Below are positions 26,809-41,703 of a DNA stretch of 64,000 bases, piece after piece (positions within the stretch are counted from its first letter, which is position 1; each line of letters begins with the position of its first letter). This stretch comes from Holacanthus passer. Its lineage: Eukaryota > Chordata > Actinopteri > Pomacanthidae. The notes under the pieces were generated by a model that had not been told where the DNA came from, ran no database searches, and worked only from the letters and a program-made list of their open reading frames with translations. The DNA lies in contig JAFREQ010000012.1 of NCBI GenBank assembly GCA_025331565.1, positions 12,948,501-13,012,500 of the forward strand. The letters are read 5' to 3'. Position numbers and translations under genes: made by a program.

Positions 26809-29800
26809 GTAAGTCAAGCTAACATTGTCGAACATACTGTACTTTGATTATTACGAATGCTAACGGTTCATTTTAACACCAGCGTGAAACTCTGTTAGCC
26901 ACCTAGCTAGTTTATGACGTTAGCTTTAGCCGGAAATGTTTCCCTTTCTTTATATTGCTAGTTAGTGATTAAAGGTTGTGCTTAATTAAGCTATAGCTGT
27001 CTTAATTTGCTGTCAAAACTAACAGTTGGCTAACCCTGTCTAATCAATGGGGGGGTCATGGTGGGTGTAGCACCAAGGTACAGGATGTTTAGCTAGTGCC
27101 ATGTAAATGTGAATCTGTATTTATGTTTTACTGATCTGTTGTTCCCATGTTGAGGAGGCCTGCAGGTGTGGATCTTCACCATGTATGAGTATGTTTAGTT
27201 TCCTGGTCGGATCTCCTGTCACGTATGAGAGCACAAATAAGGGGATGTTTGCTGACTACATGAGTCATTTTAACGCAGACTTTCTGCTTAGAGAATGGAA
27301 ATCCTGTGATGATCAGTGTTTGTGCCTTTCCTCCCTCATTTGCCTTCTCATCAGCAAGATAGGAAGAGGGGAGCACCAGCCCAAGGCCACAGAAAGCTGA
27401 GTTTAAGAATAACTTCTAGTAAGAAGGCTCTGGCTTGGGTTAGCCTGAGGTTAGTGTGGTGCTTCTGTTTGAAAAAGACTGGGATTATGGTCACTGACGC
27501 CTCAGTGAGTTGGTGAGCCAAATGTAAATCTGTGAATGAAGATGGCTGTGTGCTTCATGACCGGAGTGAGGAGGATTGCTCCTTAATTGCAGCCTCCATG
27601 AGTCAAGACATACAAGCTATTTTAGGGCATCCCTCTGCCCCACATCACTGCATGAATATCTCCCTGACCGTGTCTCTCACTGTCTTGTGACTCTTGTTTA
27701 ACCAACATCCTTCTACTGTACGTCAGTGCAGGCAGATAAGGTTGAGAGCTTGAGACGGAGCCCACTGGCTGATGTTATTACCAGTTTTGAAATGTTGCCT
27801 GTTCAATCAGCTGTCTAACTGAAGTCTGAGAGGGAGTGTAACACTGGTGCTCAATGCATGTCCAGTGACCTGTAAGATTGGACTCAAAAGGGTTGTTTGT
27901 CCCCGCATTAGTGACCCCCGGCCTAGACACGCTTTCCCAGAAACTGGGTGTGCTATTAACGTCAGAACAATAGAGAGCTTCATCAACAACACACCAGTCA
28001 CTGATACAATGACTGACTAGACATGGAAGGAGTTGGGTACTTTCAAGAATTCAGGTTCTCTGTAGGTTAAATGTTAGGATACGTACCTTTTTATAAATGT
28101 AAAATTAACTTTATTAATTGACATTTAACTATTTCTTTCTTGTTTTTATTATTTGTATTGTGAAGTATAGATATTTAGCAGGCAAAGCATTAATGAGCTT
28201 ATTACTGATTTGAGACCTTTTAGTAGGAAGACTGTAACCAAAAATGCTTTTTACTGACTTCAAGTTGGCTTTGTGATACTTGAAAACATCACTATGTGAC
28301 TCTGGATTCACATAATAGGTGAATTTTTTGTTTTTTGAGAAGATTAGGACAAAGAAGACTTAAGTTCGGTGGGGAACCACACTTCCATATATGACCCTTT
28401 AAAAAGAAGTAGCACAGTATATAAAACAAATTTAGTTCCCCTGTAACCACAAAGTAATGAACCACTGCTGAGTTTAACAGTTTTCCTTTGACAAGGTTGG
28501 TAAAGTCCTCAACAGCAACTGCATCACGTAATCTTTGCCTTCAGACTAAAGAGGATGATCATGTGAAACTCGAGACGAAACACAAAGATAATAGAAGTGG
28601 CACAAAAAGAACTTCATTTTGCTTGTGTTTGTTTGCACGGTTTAATAGTCAATATGGGACTTAAAATGCTGAGTCTCAAGTTCACAGCCATGCAGGTTTT
28701 AATATCCTTCAAGGTAGTTAGGCTGAGTACATTCACCCTCTGTCCCATGTGTAAATCAGTCCCTGATAAGAAAAATCTACTGGGCTGTGGTACCCAAACC
28801 AGGGCTGAGAGCCAATTTTCTAGCAGCTGTAAAAGCTGTCTAGCTATGCAGAGTTTATACAGTTTAAAAGCTACAGCTTGTAGTTTATGCTGGGGCCCCT
28901 ATTTAAAGACTGCACAACGCCATCCTCCGTCACAGCTGTAAAGCAGAAATGATTAAATGCAGCCCCAAGTGATGTCATTCAGTTCAAGTGGATGGTGAGA
29001 GATGAACGATGAGGTTGAGAAACGCGCAAGAATAAAAGAGATAAAAATGGTTGTGGTCTGCCACAGAACACAAGTCTATACATCAGATTGTGAGCGTGAG
29101 CCAGAACTTAATACAAGCACTCGATCCTCATTTGGGGAGTAAAAAATGACAAAGAGGAAAAGAGCAAAGAGAGGCTGAATGGAGAGAAACAAAAAAAGCA
29201 AAAAAAAAAAAGGTGATGTCATTGAGTTGTAGTGCCAAATATGTTCCTCAGCCGAGGGTCTCTCTCATCTCGAGGATCGGGTTTCAAGATAGATTTGCAG
29301 AAGGTCGTCTGAAGCCGAGTGTGGAGCTGATCTCATCGTATTGAATCCCTCAGGACTGTATCAAGGAACAGATGGATCCTGACCACAACTTATCATCACT
29401 GTTGAATAATTGAGAGGACTATTGCATATTGTCTCTTAGAGAGAAGCTAGTCTAATGAAAAGACGAAATCACAGTCTGTACCCACGCTTGTCAAACACTC
29501 CTGTTAGAAAGCCATTATAGATCCAAGTGTTTTGTTTCGAGCACTCTGTTAGTGTTCATACTTGAAAACCTTAATTAATCCAAGAGCTCCATCTTCACCA
29601 TAACCAGTCAGTCTGTTTTTGCATTAAGTGTTCACTCTCATTCAAGTCGAAGTAGGCCTTGATACTTGGTTAATAAGTAGCCAGCTATTTTCCAAGAGAC
29701 TGAAAAACACCTGTCCTTTCTGTCCTTCCTTCCTGTGGTTTGTTATTTTATGTTTCCACTGGTGCAGGCTGCTCTGCCATTATTTGCCTGTGTGCTTGCA

Positions 29801-32755
29801 GAAAGTTGGCAACCACAGTTTGCATCTCCATTAGAGCCTCACAATCTCTCTTATTGATTCATGGAGCAATTTTCTAAATTATTTAAGTGGGGTAGTGAAG
29901 TTGAGCTAAGATGTCTTTAGGTTTTTGGGGGTTTTTTTGTAACTCTATTTAAAGGACAGTGACATTTGATAGTGAATCAATGCCATTAGATTGTTTTTTC
30001 CACTGATTGTTCAATCAATAATGCTGTTGTAGTCAGATCTCCTCATAATCATAAATTATTCCTCAAGCCAAACTTTTATGTAGGAGCATCAGAAAGCTGT
30101 AACAAAAACAAAAAAGTTAACTGGTATTTGTCTAAAACATAGGAAAGTCTTACCTAATTACATGATAAATAAATACTGTTACAGACACGCACATAGAGTT
30201 TTCAGATAAAAATGCATGTGCACAACAATTGAATTTACTCTGACAAATGATAAATAATGTCCCTTTATGGTTAAAGTGGTGCATAGCCAACGTTTACATC
30301 AATGATTCATAATGACACATCTTGGTCTGTCTAATGAAATGCCTGTCTGCCTGAAGGACATCATGGACATGGACATATAAGGTTAAAAGTTTTTACTGTC
30401 AGCAAATCCTGATTTAAAGGAAGCTGACCCAAAAAGCAGAAGAGAAACAATTTCACTTCCTTCACATCAGAAAAGCTGGTTATGTTATGAGCACCAGAAA
30501 TACTTTCATGAGCTTGAAGGGTTTCTTGTCTTGTCAGAACTTGAAGCGTTGCCTGTGTGTCCCAACAAAGTGGAATGAGGATGAAATACTTAAATACTTG
30601 CACTTAGCTGGTTAGTTTAGTTTTACTGTCAGCTAAGCCCCATCTGCATAATCATTTACCACGGGACAGATTTGATCTCTTACTTTAAAGGTTGTTTCCT
30701 CAAGTGCAAATTCAACTATTATTACTTTTGGAGATGTGTCGTTGACAACTGCACAGCTTTGTGTGCACAGGGAATATGTTATAATATTACATTATTAACA
30801 TACAAGGATGTATATTTCCATTTTTAAAGGCAAACCAACCTCTCAATCTCTGTGATGTGAAAGAAATATTAAAGCCAACTCACGAAAGCTGGATTAAGAC
30901 ATTAATATAGACCTAATTGCTGTTTTGCTTTGTCTGTTCTCCGGTCTGACTAGTTGCAGACTTCTCTTTTAGGAAGGACTGATGGAGCTTTAGTACAGCC
31001 AACAAACAATGAACGGACATTTATTGAAGTACATATGAAATATAGATGACTGAGAAAAGAGTCCCACACTCTTCTTTATAGTGATGTTGACATTTATGGA
31101 GGCATCAATGCTATGTAACCACCATTACGAAGTAGAGGATAAATGCCACACAACAAAGAAACGGTAATTATATATTGTTTGTTGTTCGCTGGAAAATGTT
31201 ACTCCAATTTGTCTAATTTCTACCACCTGTGACTCATTGTCTTACAGGTTGTGTTGTAGCTGTATGACATTTAACTTTTACAACCTGTTAAGGACTGCAT
31301 AAATAGTTCAAACATTGGTGTGTTAATCATTGGCACAGTTGTAATCATTGTTATTATTATTATTATTATTAGGACTATGAAACTATTTCAGAGCTTCAGG
31401 GTTGAATAGTTAAACAGGAACAGTGAGATATGACAGCGAGTGTGTACACAGATGTGTCAGTGTATGATTGTGCGTATCGATGGAGGAGGTCAGTACGAAC
31501 AACCACGCTTTTCACTAAAGGTCATATTCGGGGTCGGTGGCCTTCAGGGAAATGTGTTTCAAACCTTGCAAGGAATCTTGATAGAGACACTGAAGAAACA
31601 TCAACATTTGTTTAAGCACCAGCATGTGTGAGGTAAATATTTGAGCTCACCGCGTTTTTGACGCACCTCACATGAAAATGTTATGATAGTTGCTATCGTC
31701 CCCCTCTTCAGACTGGTCTCCCTCTTACAAAACCTGCTATCGTGGTGTTTTTATGCCACTGTAAACAGCCATGTGTTAAATATTGTAAATCGTTGCTGGC
31801 ATCTGGGAGTGCCACTATGTCTGCTCTGTATTCATGGCCTGAGGAAGTTTTCACACACTTTTCTCTCATTCCTCTGCAGACTATTTGCCAAAGCTTTTGT
31901 GTTTAAAGACTAACACTGGATTTGCAGAATGCCTGCGAGTTATTTTCTTTTTATTTTCTTTTTTTACAGCTCTTTCACTAAATCCAGAAATAGTCCAAAT
32001 CCAAACTGCATAACAAGAGACACTGCAAGCCACAATAAACCTCCATTTAATTAGTTTTTGCAAGACTTTAGGGGTCAAGACAGCTGCGTTCCACTTACGA
32101 AGAATACAATAGGTACCAATGTGCATAGTGTACTCTTTTGGCACTCAGTATAAAAGAAGTTAGTGTTTTGTACTAACAGGAAATGCTCAACATTATGCAC
32201 AGATTGAATCAATCAACTGCAACTTTAGGAAGCTATTGCCAGATCTAAAGTTGGAGACTTAACCAAACAAAAGAAAAATGTTCCCAAAGATTTATTTCTT
32301 TTCTTTTTTGAGTTGTCCCATAGCTGTCTCTCCATTTTCAATTTATAATTAGCTCCTCATTTTCCATTTTGCTGTGCAGTGAAGACATAAAATGAAACTG
32401 TTTCTGAGTAGAGTTAATTTTGTCACTTTTTCAGTGTAAAAGCACTACATACTCCAAATCTGGTTACAATTAGTGTGGAGTTTGGAATTGTGATTGGCCA
32501 AATGTTTTCTTGATGTGTCATCACCACTAATTCTCCATCAAAAGGCCTGACATGCTTACACTGCCAAGGAATGCGAGCCCTTTGACTTTGGTCAGCTGAT
32601 TAATGTTGGTTTCATTATGTGCGAGGGTGAGACTCCTGAGCCTGGAGTTGTCACTGCAAACCTGTTTTGTACCTTTTGTTATAAAAAATGAAAATTATTC
32701 TGTTATTCTTTGGTGTCTCACTGTTGTCCATTATGTTTCTTGTGTTCATGCTCAG
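26809..32755 (+). other. Non-coding region upstream of zyx (probable intron 1)
   Basis: This is about 5.9 kb of AT-rich sequence with an (ATT)n run near 31350-31370 and no recognised coding exon. If the first zyx exon ends at 26808, this is zyx intron 1. Confidence 0.45.
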
Positions 32756-32760
32756 ATAAA

Positions 32761-35331
32761 ATGGAGGACTCCAGCAGCAGCAAGCCGTTCATGGTGACAT
32801 CCTCTCTGAACTTCAAAGTCACCACCCCGTCCTTCTACAACCAGCCAAAGAAGTTTGCCTCTGTGGCACCACCACGGCCCAAAAGTCTAACGCCCCCCTC
32901 AGCTCCATCACCGACACCAATAGGCACAGCTGTGATTGGTCGAGTCGGAGATCTGCCTCCACCACCCCCTTCGCTCTGTGATGGTATTTGCATTATTTAT
33001 ACTATTTTGTGAACTATTTTTGTGACTGTCTTTAGTTATATGCCCTCCCCTATCCACCCCCTGCTGCTTTTTATGCTACAGCGTGCAGAGCTTCACAGTT
33101 GGGTTTATAATGGAACACATCAGTTGTGTGGAACTGTTGTTTTAATGAGATGTCTCTGAGACATTATGTTAATGTACTGTAATTCCCTTCTTACTTTTTA
33201 GTTTTAGAGTTGTACGTAATTATACCACTAGTATGAATGTTAAGAAGTCTGAGCTGATTTCAATCATGAACTCAGACAACCTCAGCAAATTCAAGGTACC
33301 CTGAGGAGTTTTTGACCACTAGAAGTGCTGTGGAGTCATGTAAGTGGGTCCCCATTTTGTGTGTATTGAGCACATTCACGAGGACACACATGCACAGGCC
33401 GCCTGCGTCCAAGCAAAAATGGATGTAAACAGTGCAGGATTTGAAATATTTTAAAAATCAAATTTCTAAATGTTTTGTAAGGGAGGAAATGCATTCAACA
33501 TGTTTGTAGGAACTTAACCTAAACAAACATTTTCTTTATTTACAAGAAAACTCCACAGGGCTACTTTAATGTGGGAAAACCTACATCAGAGTACCACATC
33601 TATCAGGCCGGACTTAAAGAAGCCACAAGTGGAACAGTTAAAGGACATCAAAAACCCCTCAAACTGGCCAAATCCTCCCCTCAGTTTCTTTATTTTCATT
33701 GTCCTTTTTTTGTTTTGCTGTTTTTTTTTTTTTTTTTGCTATGCTTATGTTGTTAAAGCGCTTGGTATATCTGATACATGACTGACAGTAAAAATTAGAT
33801 TGGATGATCAGTACAAACTATTCTGACACAGCTTTTAACCAATCAACCCTCCTTATTTCTGTCAGACTTCCCACCCCCTCCTCCTCCTCCACTGGATGAT
33901 GATTTGCCAGCCCCTCCCCCTGAATGCCAAACCACACCCTCTGCCTCTGACGCGCCCCCTCCTGCCTTCCCTGCTCCACCTCCAGTGGCAGATGACCTGC
34001 CCCTCCCAGCTCCCCCTGAGGAGAGTGCCTGTCCACCCACCTGCCCCTCTCCCCCTCCCCCCCCACCCCCTCCGCCTCTCCCTGCCTCCGGTACCAGTAT
34101 TCCCAGTGCCGCTGGGAACCCACAGGTGAGTCATGATGGAATGTTCACCAAATTAGGCTAAAGTTGCTTCGCCTGTCTGCATGCTTCTTCCTTTCACTGC
34201 ATGTAACTGCATTTTAGTATAATTTGATTATCAGTTAGGACATTGGAGAGGACATTGTTGGGAGTCCATGGAGTGTTGGCAGGAAATACTGTCTTTTGAG
34301 ATTTTCCCACAAATTATATTAGCATTAGTCTGGAGTAAATCACCCAGCTTCATGCTTCTAACACAATTATTGCCCATTTATGTCACTGAAATAGTTTTTA
34401 CACATGCAGTGAAAGGTTGCATTATTTGCAACTTTCGGCACTGCTGTTAAAAAGTATTAACTTAAAAAATGGTTTGGAAATGATGAAAACAGCAATATAT
34501 CTATTTTTTTTTAATGAGAAAAGAGCTTATACTAAATTCCTCTGAGCAAAGCCCAATGAATCGAACATTAAATAATTGAATAGTTAGTATTCTCTGTCAT
34601 TCAACCAGGGGAATAAAATGCAAATATCATTCATTTATTCATCATCATCATTAATCACTTCATTGAGTTTGATTGCTTAGCATTCAGTCCTTCATTCTGG
34701 GTTTTCCACCCCAGTAACTGCCTGAAGTTTTTGAAACAGTTATTGTATTTCATTCTGCATTTTGGAATAGACAGTCATCACTCTTGAGTCAGACCTTAAC
34801 AGTCTGTAACAAATTCTTCTCATCATCCACCTTTTGATTCTTGTCTAATCCTGGCCTCATCCTCCTTTGCCTCATTGTAATCATTTCCTTTGTGTTAACA
34901 ATTTTTGTGTCTTCCTCTTCCAGAGGCTGATGGAGAAGCAGACTAGCTTCGATAAACAGCTTGATTCTCTAACTGACTTGCTGTCTGAGATGGAGACCAG
35001 GGGACGTTACAACCCCAAGGTACAAAGCGTTAAGATACGGATTGAAAAATGAGCTAAAGAGCAGATGAGAGGCAAAATGACAACAGGCATTGACTCACAT
35101 AAGCCTCACTGTAGAAAAAGAGAATGAGTCACACAGAGAGAAGAAAGGGAAAAAAAGCAAGGTAGGTCAGTGGAAATAGTTTGGAGAGATGCCAGGTTGG
35201 TTTCATTAGTGTCTCTTCATCTGTTCAGGTTGAGAGCTCAGTGATAAGTGAACTACACATACAGCACACCAGACCTGAAAGAGAAAACAAAAAGTGAGGT
35301 AGCTGGTGATTCACACTGAGAGAGGAGACAC

Positions 35332-35368
<37 letters not shown>

Positions 35369-38300
35369 CACAGAATCAAGTGGAGAGCATGGAGAGTGTG
35401 TGATGTAGCCAAAGTGTGCTGCCAGAGACCCAGTGAGAGGGCCATAAATGGAGAGTGTTTTTATCCAACTGGGAGGTACTGGATCAGGGCAGAATAATGT
35501 TGGCTCAAAACTGCAAAATAAATGTCAGAAAGACGAAGCACGTCTGATAAGCTCAAACTGTGGAGTGCTTCCAGTGTTTACTTTAATCAAAGTACCTCAT
35601 TTAGTATAATAAAAGTGTCTGCTTTCCGCATTTCAACCTGCAATGTTATACACTAGATATTAACTTCCCTCTGTTGAATTATAGTTTATGATAAATGGAA
35701 ATTTTATGTTGCTGAACTGAATGCTTGTATAGAGTAGCCTCACATTGGATTCCGCTTTTTCTGTGTGCTTTCTTTTGAGATAAGAGAATCTGCACAGAGG
35801 TCATTTTAATGTTGATGTTGTTGTTTTATCCACAGCTACCAAGTCAGTATCCTGCAGCACCAGCACCCAAGCCCTCAGCTCCTCCCCCGACTGCTCCTAA
35901 ACCAGCTCTCTCCTTCCTCCCACCCCCCGAGATGGGAGACCGCCCGCCTCCAGCACCCTGGGCAGAAGAACTCAAAGCCAGAACGAACCGACAAGCCAAT
36001 CACAACAACTCTGCACCAAACTCCGCCGCTCAGCCGTTTGCTAAAGCCCCGTCTGTGGCTCCCAAGTCTGCTTTCGGAGGGAGGACGGCAACATCATCAG
36101 CCTCTCTGGCACAAAAACTGAACCAGAACCTGAACCAGACTGCCACCCCAATCAGTGTAGCACCAAAACCTTCCCCTCCTGCTGCCACCAGCTCTTTCCC
36201 TCCACCTCCTGCAGCTCCCCCTGCACCTCCTACTCCACCAAACAATATGGCGGCTGCCCCGGCCTCTAACCACATAAAGAGTTCTCCATTTGCCAGTCAG
36301 GTGAACGCAAACCAAAACCCTCCTGCTGCTGTGCCTCCTCCTCAACCCAAGACCATGGCGTCTCCCCCCTCCTCTTTTAGCCAACCAATGAAAACTCCCC
36401 CTGCATCAACGGTATGTTCCATCTTTATTTTAGTTACTTAGACACTCTTTGCATCGTATATACAGTAGAAAAACAATAATAATAATAAGAAGAAGAAGAA
36501 ATAATTTTGTCAGAATTATGCATTTCTGGATTAGCACTAACAGTGTTTTCAAAGGTAAACTATGTAAATAATGTATATGTTTGTACTAAAGGCTTTGTGT
36601 GTACGTGTGTGTGTACAAGCAGCCCTCACCCCCTGGGCCAGTTCCTATCCCTGGTGGAGGTGTTCCTCTCAATATGAGGGAAGTGGAGGAGCTGGAGAGA
36701 ATGACCAAGGACTTCATTAAAGACATGGATACACACGCACCCGTCATCACCTCCCCTCCTACAGGTACGTACACACAGAGGTGGCTGTAATATTCATGGT
36801 AAACTTACTTTTTTACACTTGTCATTTCTTAATTACATGGTTTGTAATGTGAGATACCCCACACTGGAAATAAGAGAAATAAATGGTTCAGAGGTTTTCT
36901 GGCTCCTTGAAACATGCAAAACGTTTATGAATGGATGGGAAAAGTATTTAGTTTATTCTTATGTTCAACAATTTATGTGTAGCAGGCTTTTATTTATCTC
37001 TGCAGTGGTTCTTTGTTTACTGTTGTGGTCGTTCAAGTTCTTTGCTTTCTTTCCTTCTTTGCTGTTTGCTAACAAATACGACCTTGGAGACCATTAAGCC
37101 ACATGTGTTGTATAACACTTAATGTTGCAAAAAAAGAGTGTGCAACTGAGTAAATACATAAAATCATACAAGTTTATTCCTGTGGAAATTTCTGTTGTCA
37201 ATAAAAAACGTTTCTCACTAATTAGGGCATGATACTGTAATTGACACAAGCAGAGCTCAGTAGGAAGATGGATGTTTTTCTGAATAATGTTACGCCCCCC
37301 TTCTCTCTCTCTTCTCATTTTAGAGGTCTGTGGGAAGTGTGGCGAGGCTCTGTCTCGTACCCAGCCAGCAGTGAGGGCCATGGATAAACTCTTCCACTCC
37401 AACTGCTTCTGTTGCATGAGCTGCCATCGCCCCCTGCAGGGCATGCAGTTCTATGACAGGGAAGGCTCACCTCAGTGTGAGGACTGCTACATGGTGAGGA
37501 GACACATACAGACACATACAGATTGTCTGAGTTGTCAGAATGATTTATATGTAGAATGTGAATTCAGCATGTGAAATGGTTGAAATGATCACACTTAAAG
37601 AAAAGTGTTCATTGAACTCGCAGTTTTATGTTTCATTTCATATGTTTTTAGTAAAAAGCGAGGGTCACTTCCACCTCCATTTGAAAGTACTTCTATTTTG
37701 TAATGTCCACAATGCATATCTAAAGTGTGTAGAATGTGCTGAACAATGTAGACACTGTGAATATGCTATCACCCAGTGTGCTTCAAGAATAATAAGTAGT
37801 TTCACTTTGCCAACTCAGATACATCTTATATTTCTTTCCTTAGAATTCCCTTGCTGTGTGTTCGCGATGTGGGGAAAAGATCACAGATCGTGTGCTGAAG
37901 GCGGTGGGCCAGTGTTTCCACGCCCACTGTTTCCGCTGCAGCACCTGCTCCTGCACACTCGAAGGGGCGCCTTTCATCACTGATGACAACAACAACCCCT
38001 ACTGTGTCCAGGATTACCACAGGTAGCTACTGGCTGTTGAGCCCTCAGAGATCCCTCATTGTATGATATCAAATATACAATGTGAGAAGAGGGCTGGGAC
38101 AAAATATCTTCACCAGTTATTCTCCTGATTTGTCCTACATCATTACTGAGCGCAAGGAAGCATGAGCTGCCCAAGTATGTGTTTTGATTGATCCCCATTC
38201 ATCTGACCTATCAGGATTACTGACAAGAGTGGTGGTGATTGAAACTTGTTTCTCCATCTCGTGTTGAGCACAGAATGCTAAACTGTGGATAAAGTAATTG

Positions 38301-38780
38301 GATTTGACAAAGCTAAATAATCCTCACTATCACTAGTTGACAGGTCCAGAAGCAACAAATTTGATTTGGTAGATTTGGTGTGAATGTGTTAGAATCTGAC
38401 TGAAGGCCATCAACTAACAGCCAGCTCTCAACCCTTTTATTCCAGGCGTTTCTCCCCTCTGTGTGTGAGCTGTAATGAACCCATTGTTCCAGCCGCAGGC
38501 AGCGAGGAAACAGTCAGAGTGGTGGCTCTCGACAAGAACTTCCACCTTAAGTGTTACCGTTGTGAGGTATAACATTTAAACACAACATTTTATCAAATCA
38601 AGTTGTGTATTCATCAAACTCTAAAATGTAACAAATTGCTAATAAATGTATTCATTTGCTCTGCAGGATTGCACTCGCCCTCTCTCCATAGAAGCGGATG
38701 AAAATGGCTGCTATCCATTGGATGGTAGGATCCTGTGTATGAAGTGCCACACCCAGCGAGCCAAGCAAGCTGCGCAGTGA
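32761..38780 (+). CDS. zyx: Zyxin, LIM-domain focal adhesion protein, complete
   Basis: Coding exons: 32761-32983, 33866-34125, 34924-35019, 35836-36411, 36623-36764, 37324-37493, 37844-38022, 38446-38566 and 38667-38780 (1881 nt, 626 aa). All are GT-AG with matching phases. The N-terminal half is Pro-rich and carries two FPPPP motifs (DDFPPPPPPP at about residue 74 and SSFPPPPAAP in exon 5), which in zyxin recruit Ena/VASP EVH1 domains. LDSLTDLLSEME (about residues 170-181) corresponds to the zyxin Leu-rich region containing the export signal. Three LIM domains end the protein: about 435-491 (CGKCG...CEDC), 494-549 (CSRCGEKITDR...) and 554-620 (CVSCNEP...CMKCH). LIM3 retains ETVRVVALDKNFHLKCYRCE. 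Zyxin acts at focal adhesions and stress fibres in mechanosensing and actin repair. Gene order with fam131b matches human. Confidence 0.97.
35336..35364. repeat. (GA)n microsatellite in zyx intron
   Basis: A GA dinucleotide run lies in the intron between zyx coding exons 3 and 4. Confidence 0.9.
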
Positions 38781-40911
38781 TTGGCTGAAGCAGCATCACT
38801 CAGAATAACTATGAACCAAATCCAAAAAGCACAGGATTCATTCAGCTGCCGGTTTTGCCTTCGCAACAGGGCTTTATTCAGTATATGTGCGCAGGTGTGA
38901 GCGTGAATGTGCTGTGTGAAAAGGTATGTTTGCATGCAGAAACGGTGTAGTATTCCCTCGTCTCTGTTCACTTCACTTCAGTGCAGAAGTAATGTACTGC
39001 ATTGAAATAAATGCCCCCAATCTTTTATTCCCAACCTCCAACTCTCCCGACTCTCATCTAGCCTTCTTCGTGTACAAGAGTGTAATTTTTGTGCCAATTC
39101 TATGTTTACGCTAAAAATTTCCAGCATAACTTGCACAAGAACAGTTTTGTCAAAAGAGCAGTCTGATGAATATAAAGTTGCCTTCTTTGTCTTTCCTCAA
39201 TATTTTTAGTAGCACCATGTACTCAGTCTTCTGCTCTCCTTCCCTATGAGCTCTGTAGCTATATCAATGTTACTGTGACGGATTGTTACCATAGGGAGAA
39301 GAGTATCAAGGACCCTTCTGCGGATTTCACCACTCTGATTGGCTGTTGGTAGAGCATATATTTAACACTTTGGCAGTTTTGTGCCTGCGAGCATGGTTAA
39401 CAATGCTTTCCTGCCTAGAAAGTGCTTCATATCAGCCAATCTACTCTGATAGCATTTTAAAGTCATCTAGGGCTAAAACATTGACTGCAAAAAAAATTAA
39501 AACAGTGAATGTTGCTCTTTTTGTGATGTGAATTTGATCATTTACAGGCATGCGTTGAATTATGTCTTGTTGCTCTCTCGTATCTGATCATACATACTGC
39601 ATAAGGCCAAGATTAGAACAAAAATCAGCCATTTTCTTCTCAAAAATAGTTTAGAGCTGATTTCACAGCGTATTTTTAGATGCATGCTTTTTGGATGCAG
39701 AAATTTTGAACAAACGGACGAGCACAGATTTGCCAAGCACAGATTCCATTCCAGGGATCTCATAATTTAAGAAAAACAGTATAGTTATAAATGCCAGCTG
39801 CATGGCTGAAAACAGGACCTATTATGTGATAGTTGCACAGTTCCTTAGTGAAATAAAATATCCTTTTAGTATCACTTTGACTCTAAAGCCACTGCACATG
39901 ATCAATGTAGTTAGTTTTTTTAGGTAGATGCAGCTAGAAACATACAAGTAGCTTTTGATATGCATTTTCTCTGAATCTTTTGCTTTAAATAATAATTTAT
40001 GGACCTTTTTTTTTTTTTTTTACTAAGTATTAAGGTTATATATGTAACAATACTAAAATAACCTGTCCTTACAGCAGAGTAATAGATCAGTAGAGGCATT
40101 AGCTCTCAGCTTTAGGTAGCAGTTGTTAAAACATAGTGACCAAATATTTCAAAGCTGTTTGCAAGATTAAGGTTGATAAAACGGTTAAATGGGATTCAAT
40201 GTTTTGGACATTCATGTGTTTTTAATCACCTTTTTTTGTGTTTGAGCCCAGTTTGTTGCTCTTGATCTATTCTATTGTTACAGTAAATACCACTATTCTT
40301 TCCATTATTCATCTTTTATAATTTAGCCTGTTCATGTCGGTTATATACTATTTTACTCTTATCTTACTGTACTGTATTTCATTGATAATTGCTTACAATC
40401 ATTTGGTTTGTTTCTGACCTGGAGATGTGCCTTCTCTGCTATTGTATTCCATTCTTTCTTTTGAATTGAGCCTGGTTTGCAGCCACAGAAATTCATTCCA
40501 CAATAAGAAAAGAGTTGTTACTTGTGTTTGCATTGACTCTGGTGCAGTATAACACCAGAATGACTAACATGGCAATAGTTATTCAGCATTGCATGCTCGC
40601 TGTGTAGGTGGTGGTGGCATTTCTTCTAGTATTATGTCTTCTGTTTGCACCAACTACTCCACCTTTGTGGCCCTTTGTCATCACTATGTGATATTATACG
40701 TATGATGATGCCTTCACTGTTGCATTTATCTGGCGTTTTGTTGTGTTATGTCCTATTGTATTACATGTGGATGCCTTGTCTTTTCATATAACTTTTTTTT
40801 ATAAATTCCTGTTTGATATGTGTGAATGTGTATATGTTTAAGAACATTATTTAGCCCCACCCCTCCCCCTTTGGCTGTATTAAAAGATAAACAAACAAAT
40901 AAATAAATAAA
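38781..40911 (+). other. zyx 3' UTR with poly(A) signals
   Basis: About 2.1 kb of AT-rich non-coding sequence follows the zyx stop. Overlapping AATAAA hexamers at 40898-40911 are the best polyadenylation signals. The length is typical of a regulated vertebrate 3' UTR. No ORF of note is present. Confidence 0.65.
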
Positions 40912-41703
40912 ATGCTAAATACCAAATGTTTTTTTTCTGATTTCTCAACTGTCAGCTGTACAGTTTTACAGCTCTTGACACCTACAATACACGACTCCTA
41001 CAGTAGAAGTAGTGACTGAAAAGTTGCACACAATTACAGTTCGTCATGTTTGTTTTTGTCACCATGTTCTCTCTCTGGTCGGCCTTCATGTGACATCCAT
41101 GAAACGTGCGTCCTCCCACACTCTCAATGATGTGCTGCACTGTTACAGGAGACGCCAAACTGCTCTATCAGTTGTTAACAGCCATGTGTTACGCTGATAA
41201 TGACGACAGCGGACGTGTGTGCATGTGCATCTAAGAGTGTTTATATTCCAGGAAGTGCTTGCCTTCATCCAATGCATTGCAACAATGTATGAGCAAAAAG
41301 CAAAATCTGTTGGCCTTAACTTACCAGTTCCAGCTTTCTGTTCACAGGCCTTTCACACTGCAGTCAGGAGGGACAGTGAAAACACCAATTAGTCTTCCTG
41401 TTGAGTTTCTTCTGGCTTCACAAACCACAAAACATCCACATGCACGTCCAAGAGCAGAACCATAGTCTTGTGCTTGATTATCTGTGTTGAGGAGAGGAGA
41501 GCAAGACGTAGCCGGCAGAGTTGTTTTTTATCAGCGAGTCAGATGAGGAGAGAAGTGAGTGATGAAAAGAGATAGAGAGCTGAGATGACAGCTGTTTGAC
41601 TGAGGGTCAGCAGGAGGAGGGAGCACATGTGAGACATCAATTGTAAAAGATAGAGGATGCAACACACTGGAGAAACACAGAGAGAGACGTCCATATACTA
41701 AGA
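40912..41703 (+). promoter_or_regulatory. zyx-kel intergenic region, kel promoter/5' UTR
   Basis: This short gap separates the zyx poly(A) signals from the proposed kel start. Near 41566-41600 are a GATA-like AGATAG and an E-box-like CAGCTG about 20 nt apart. Such pairs are known from erythroid genes, and kel is erythroid in mammals, but these short motifs are weak evidence. Nothing else is recognised here. Confidence 0.3.
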
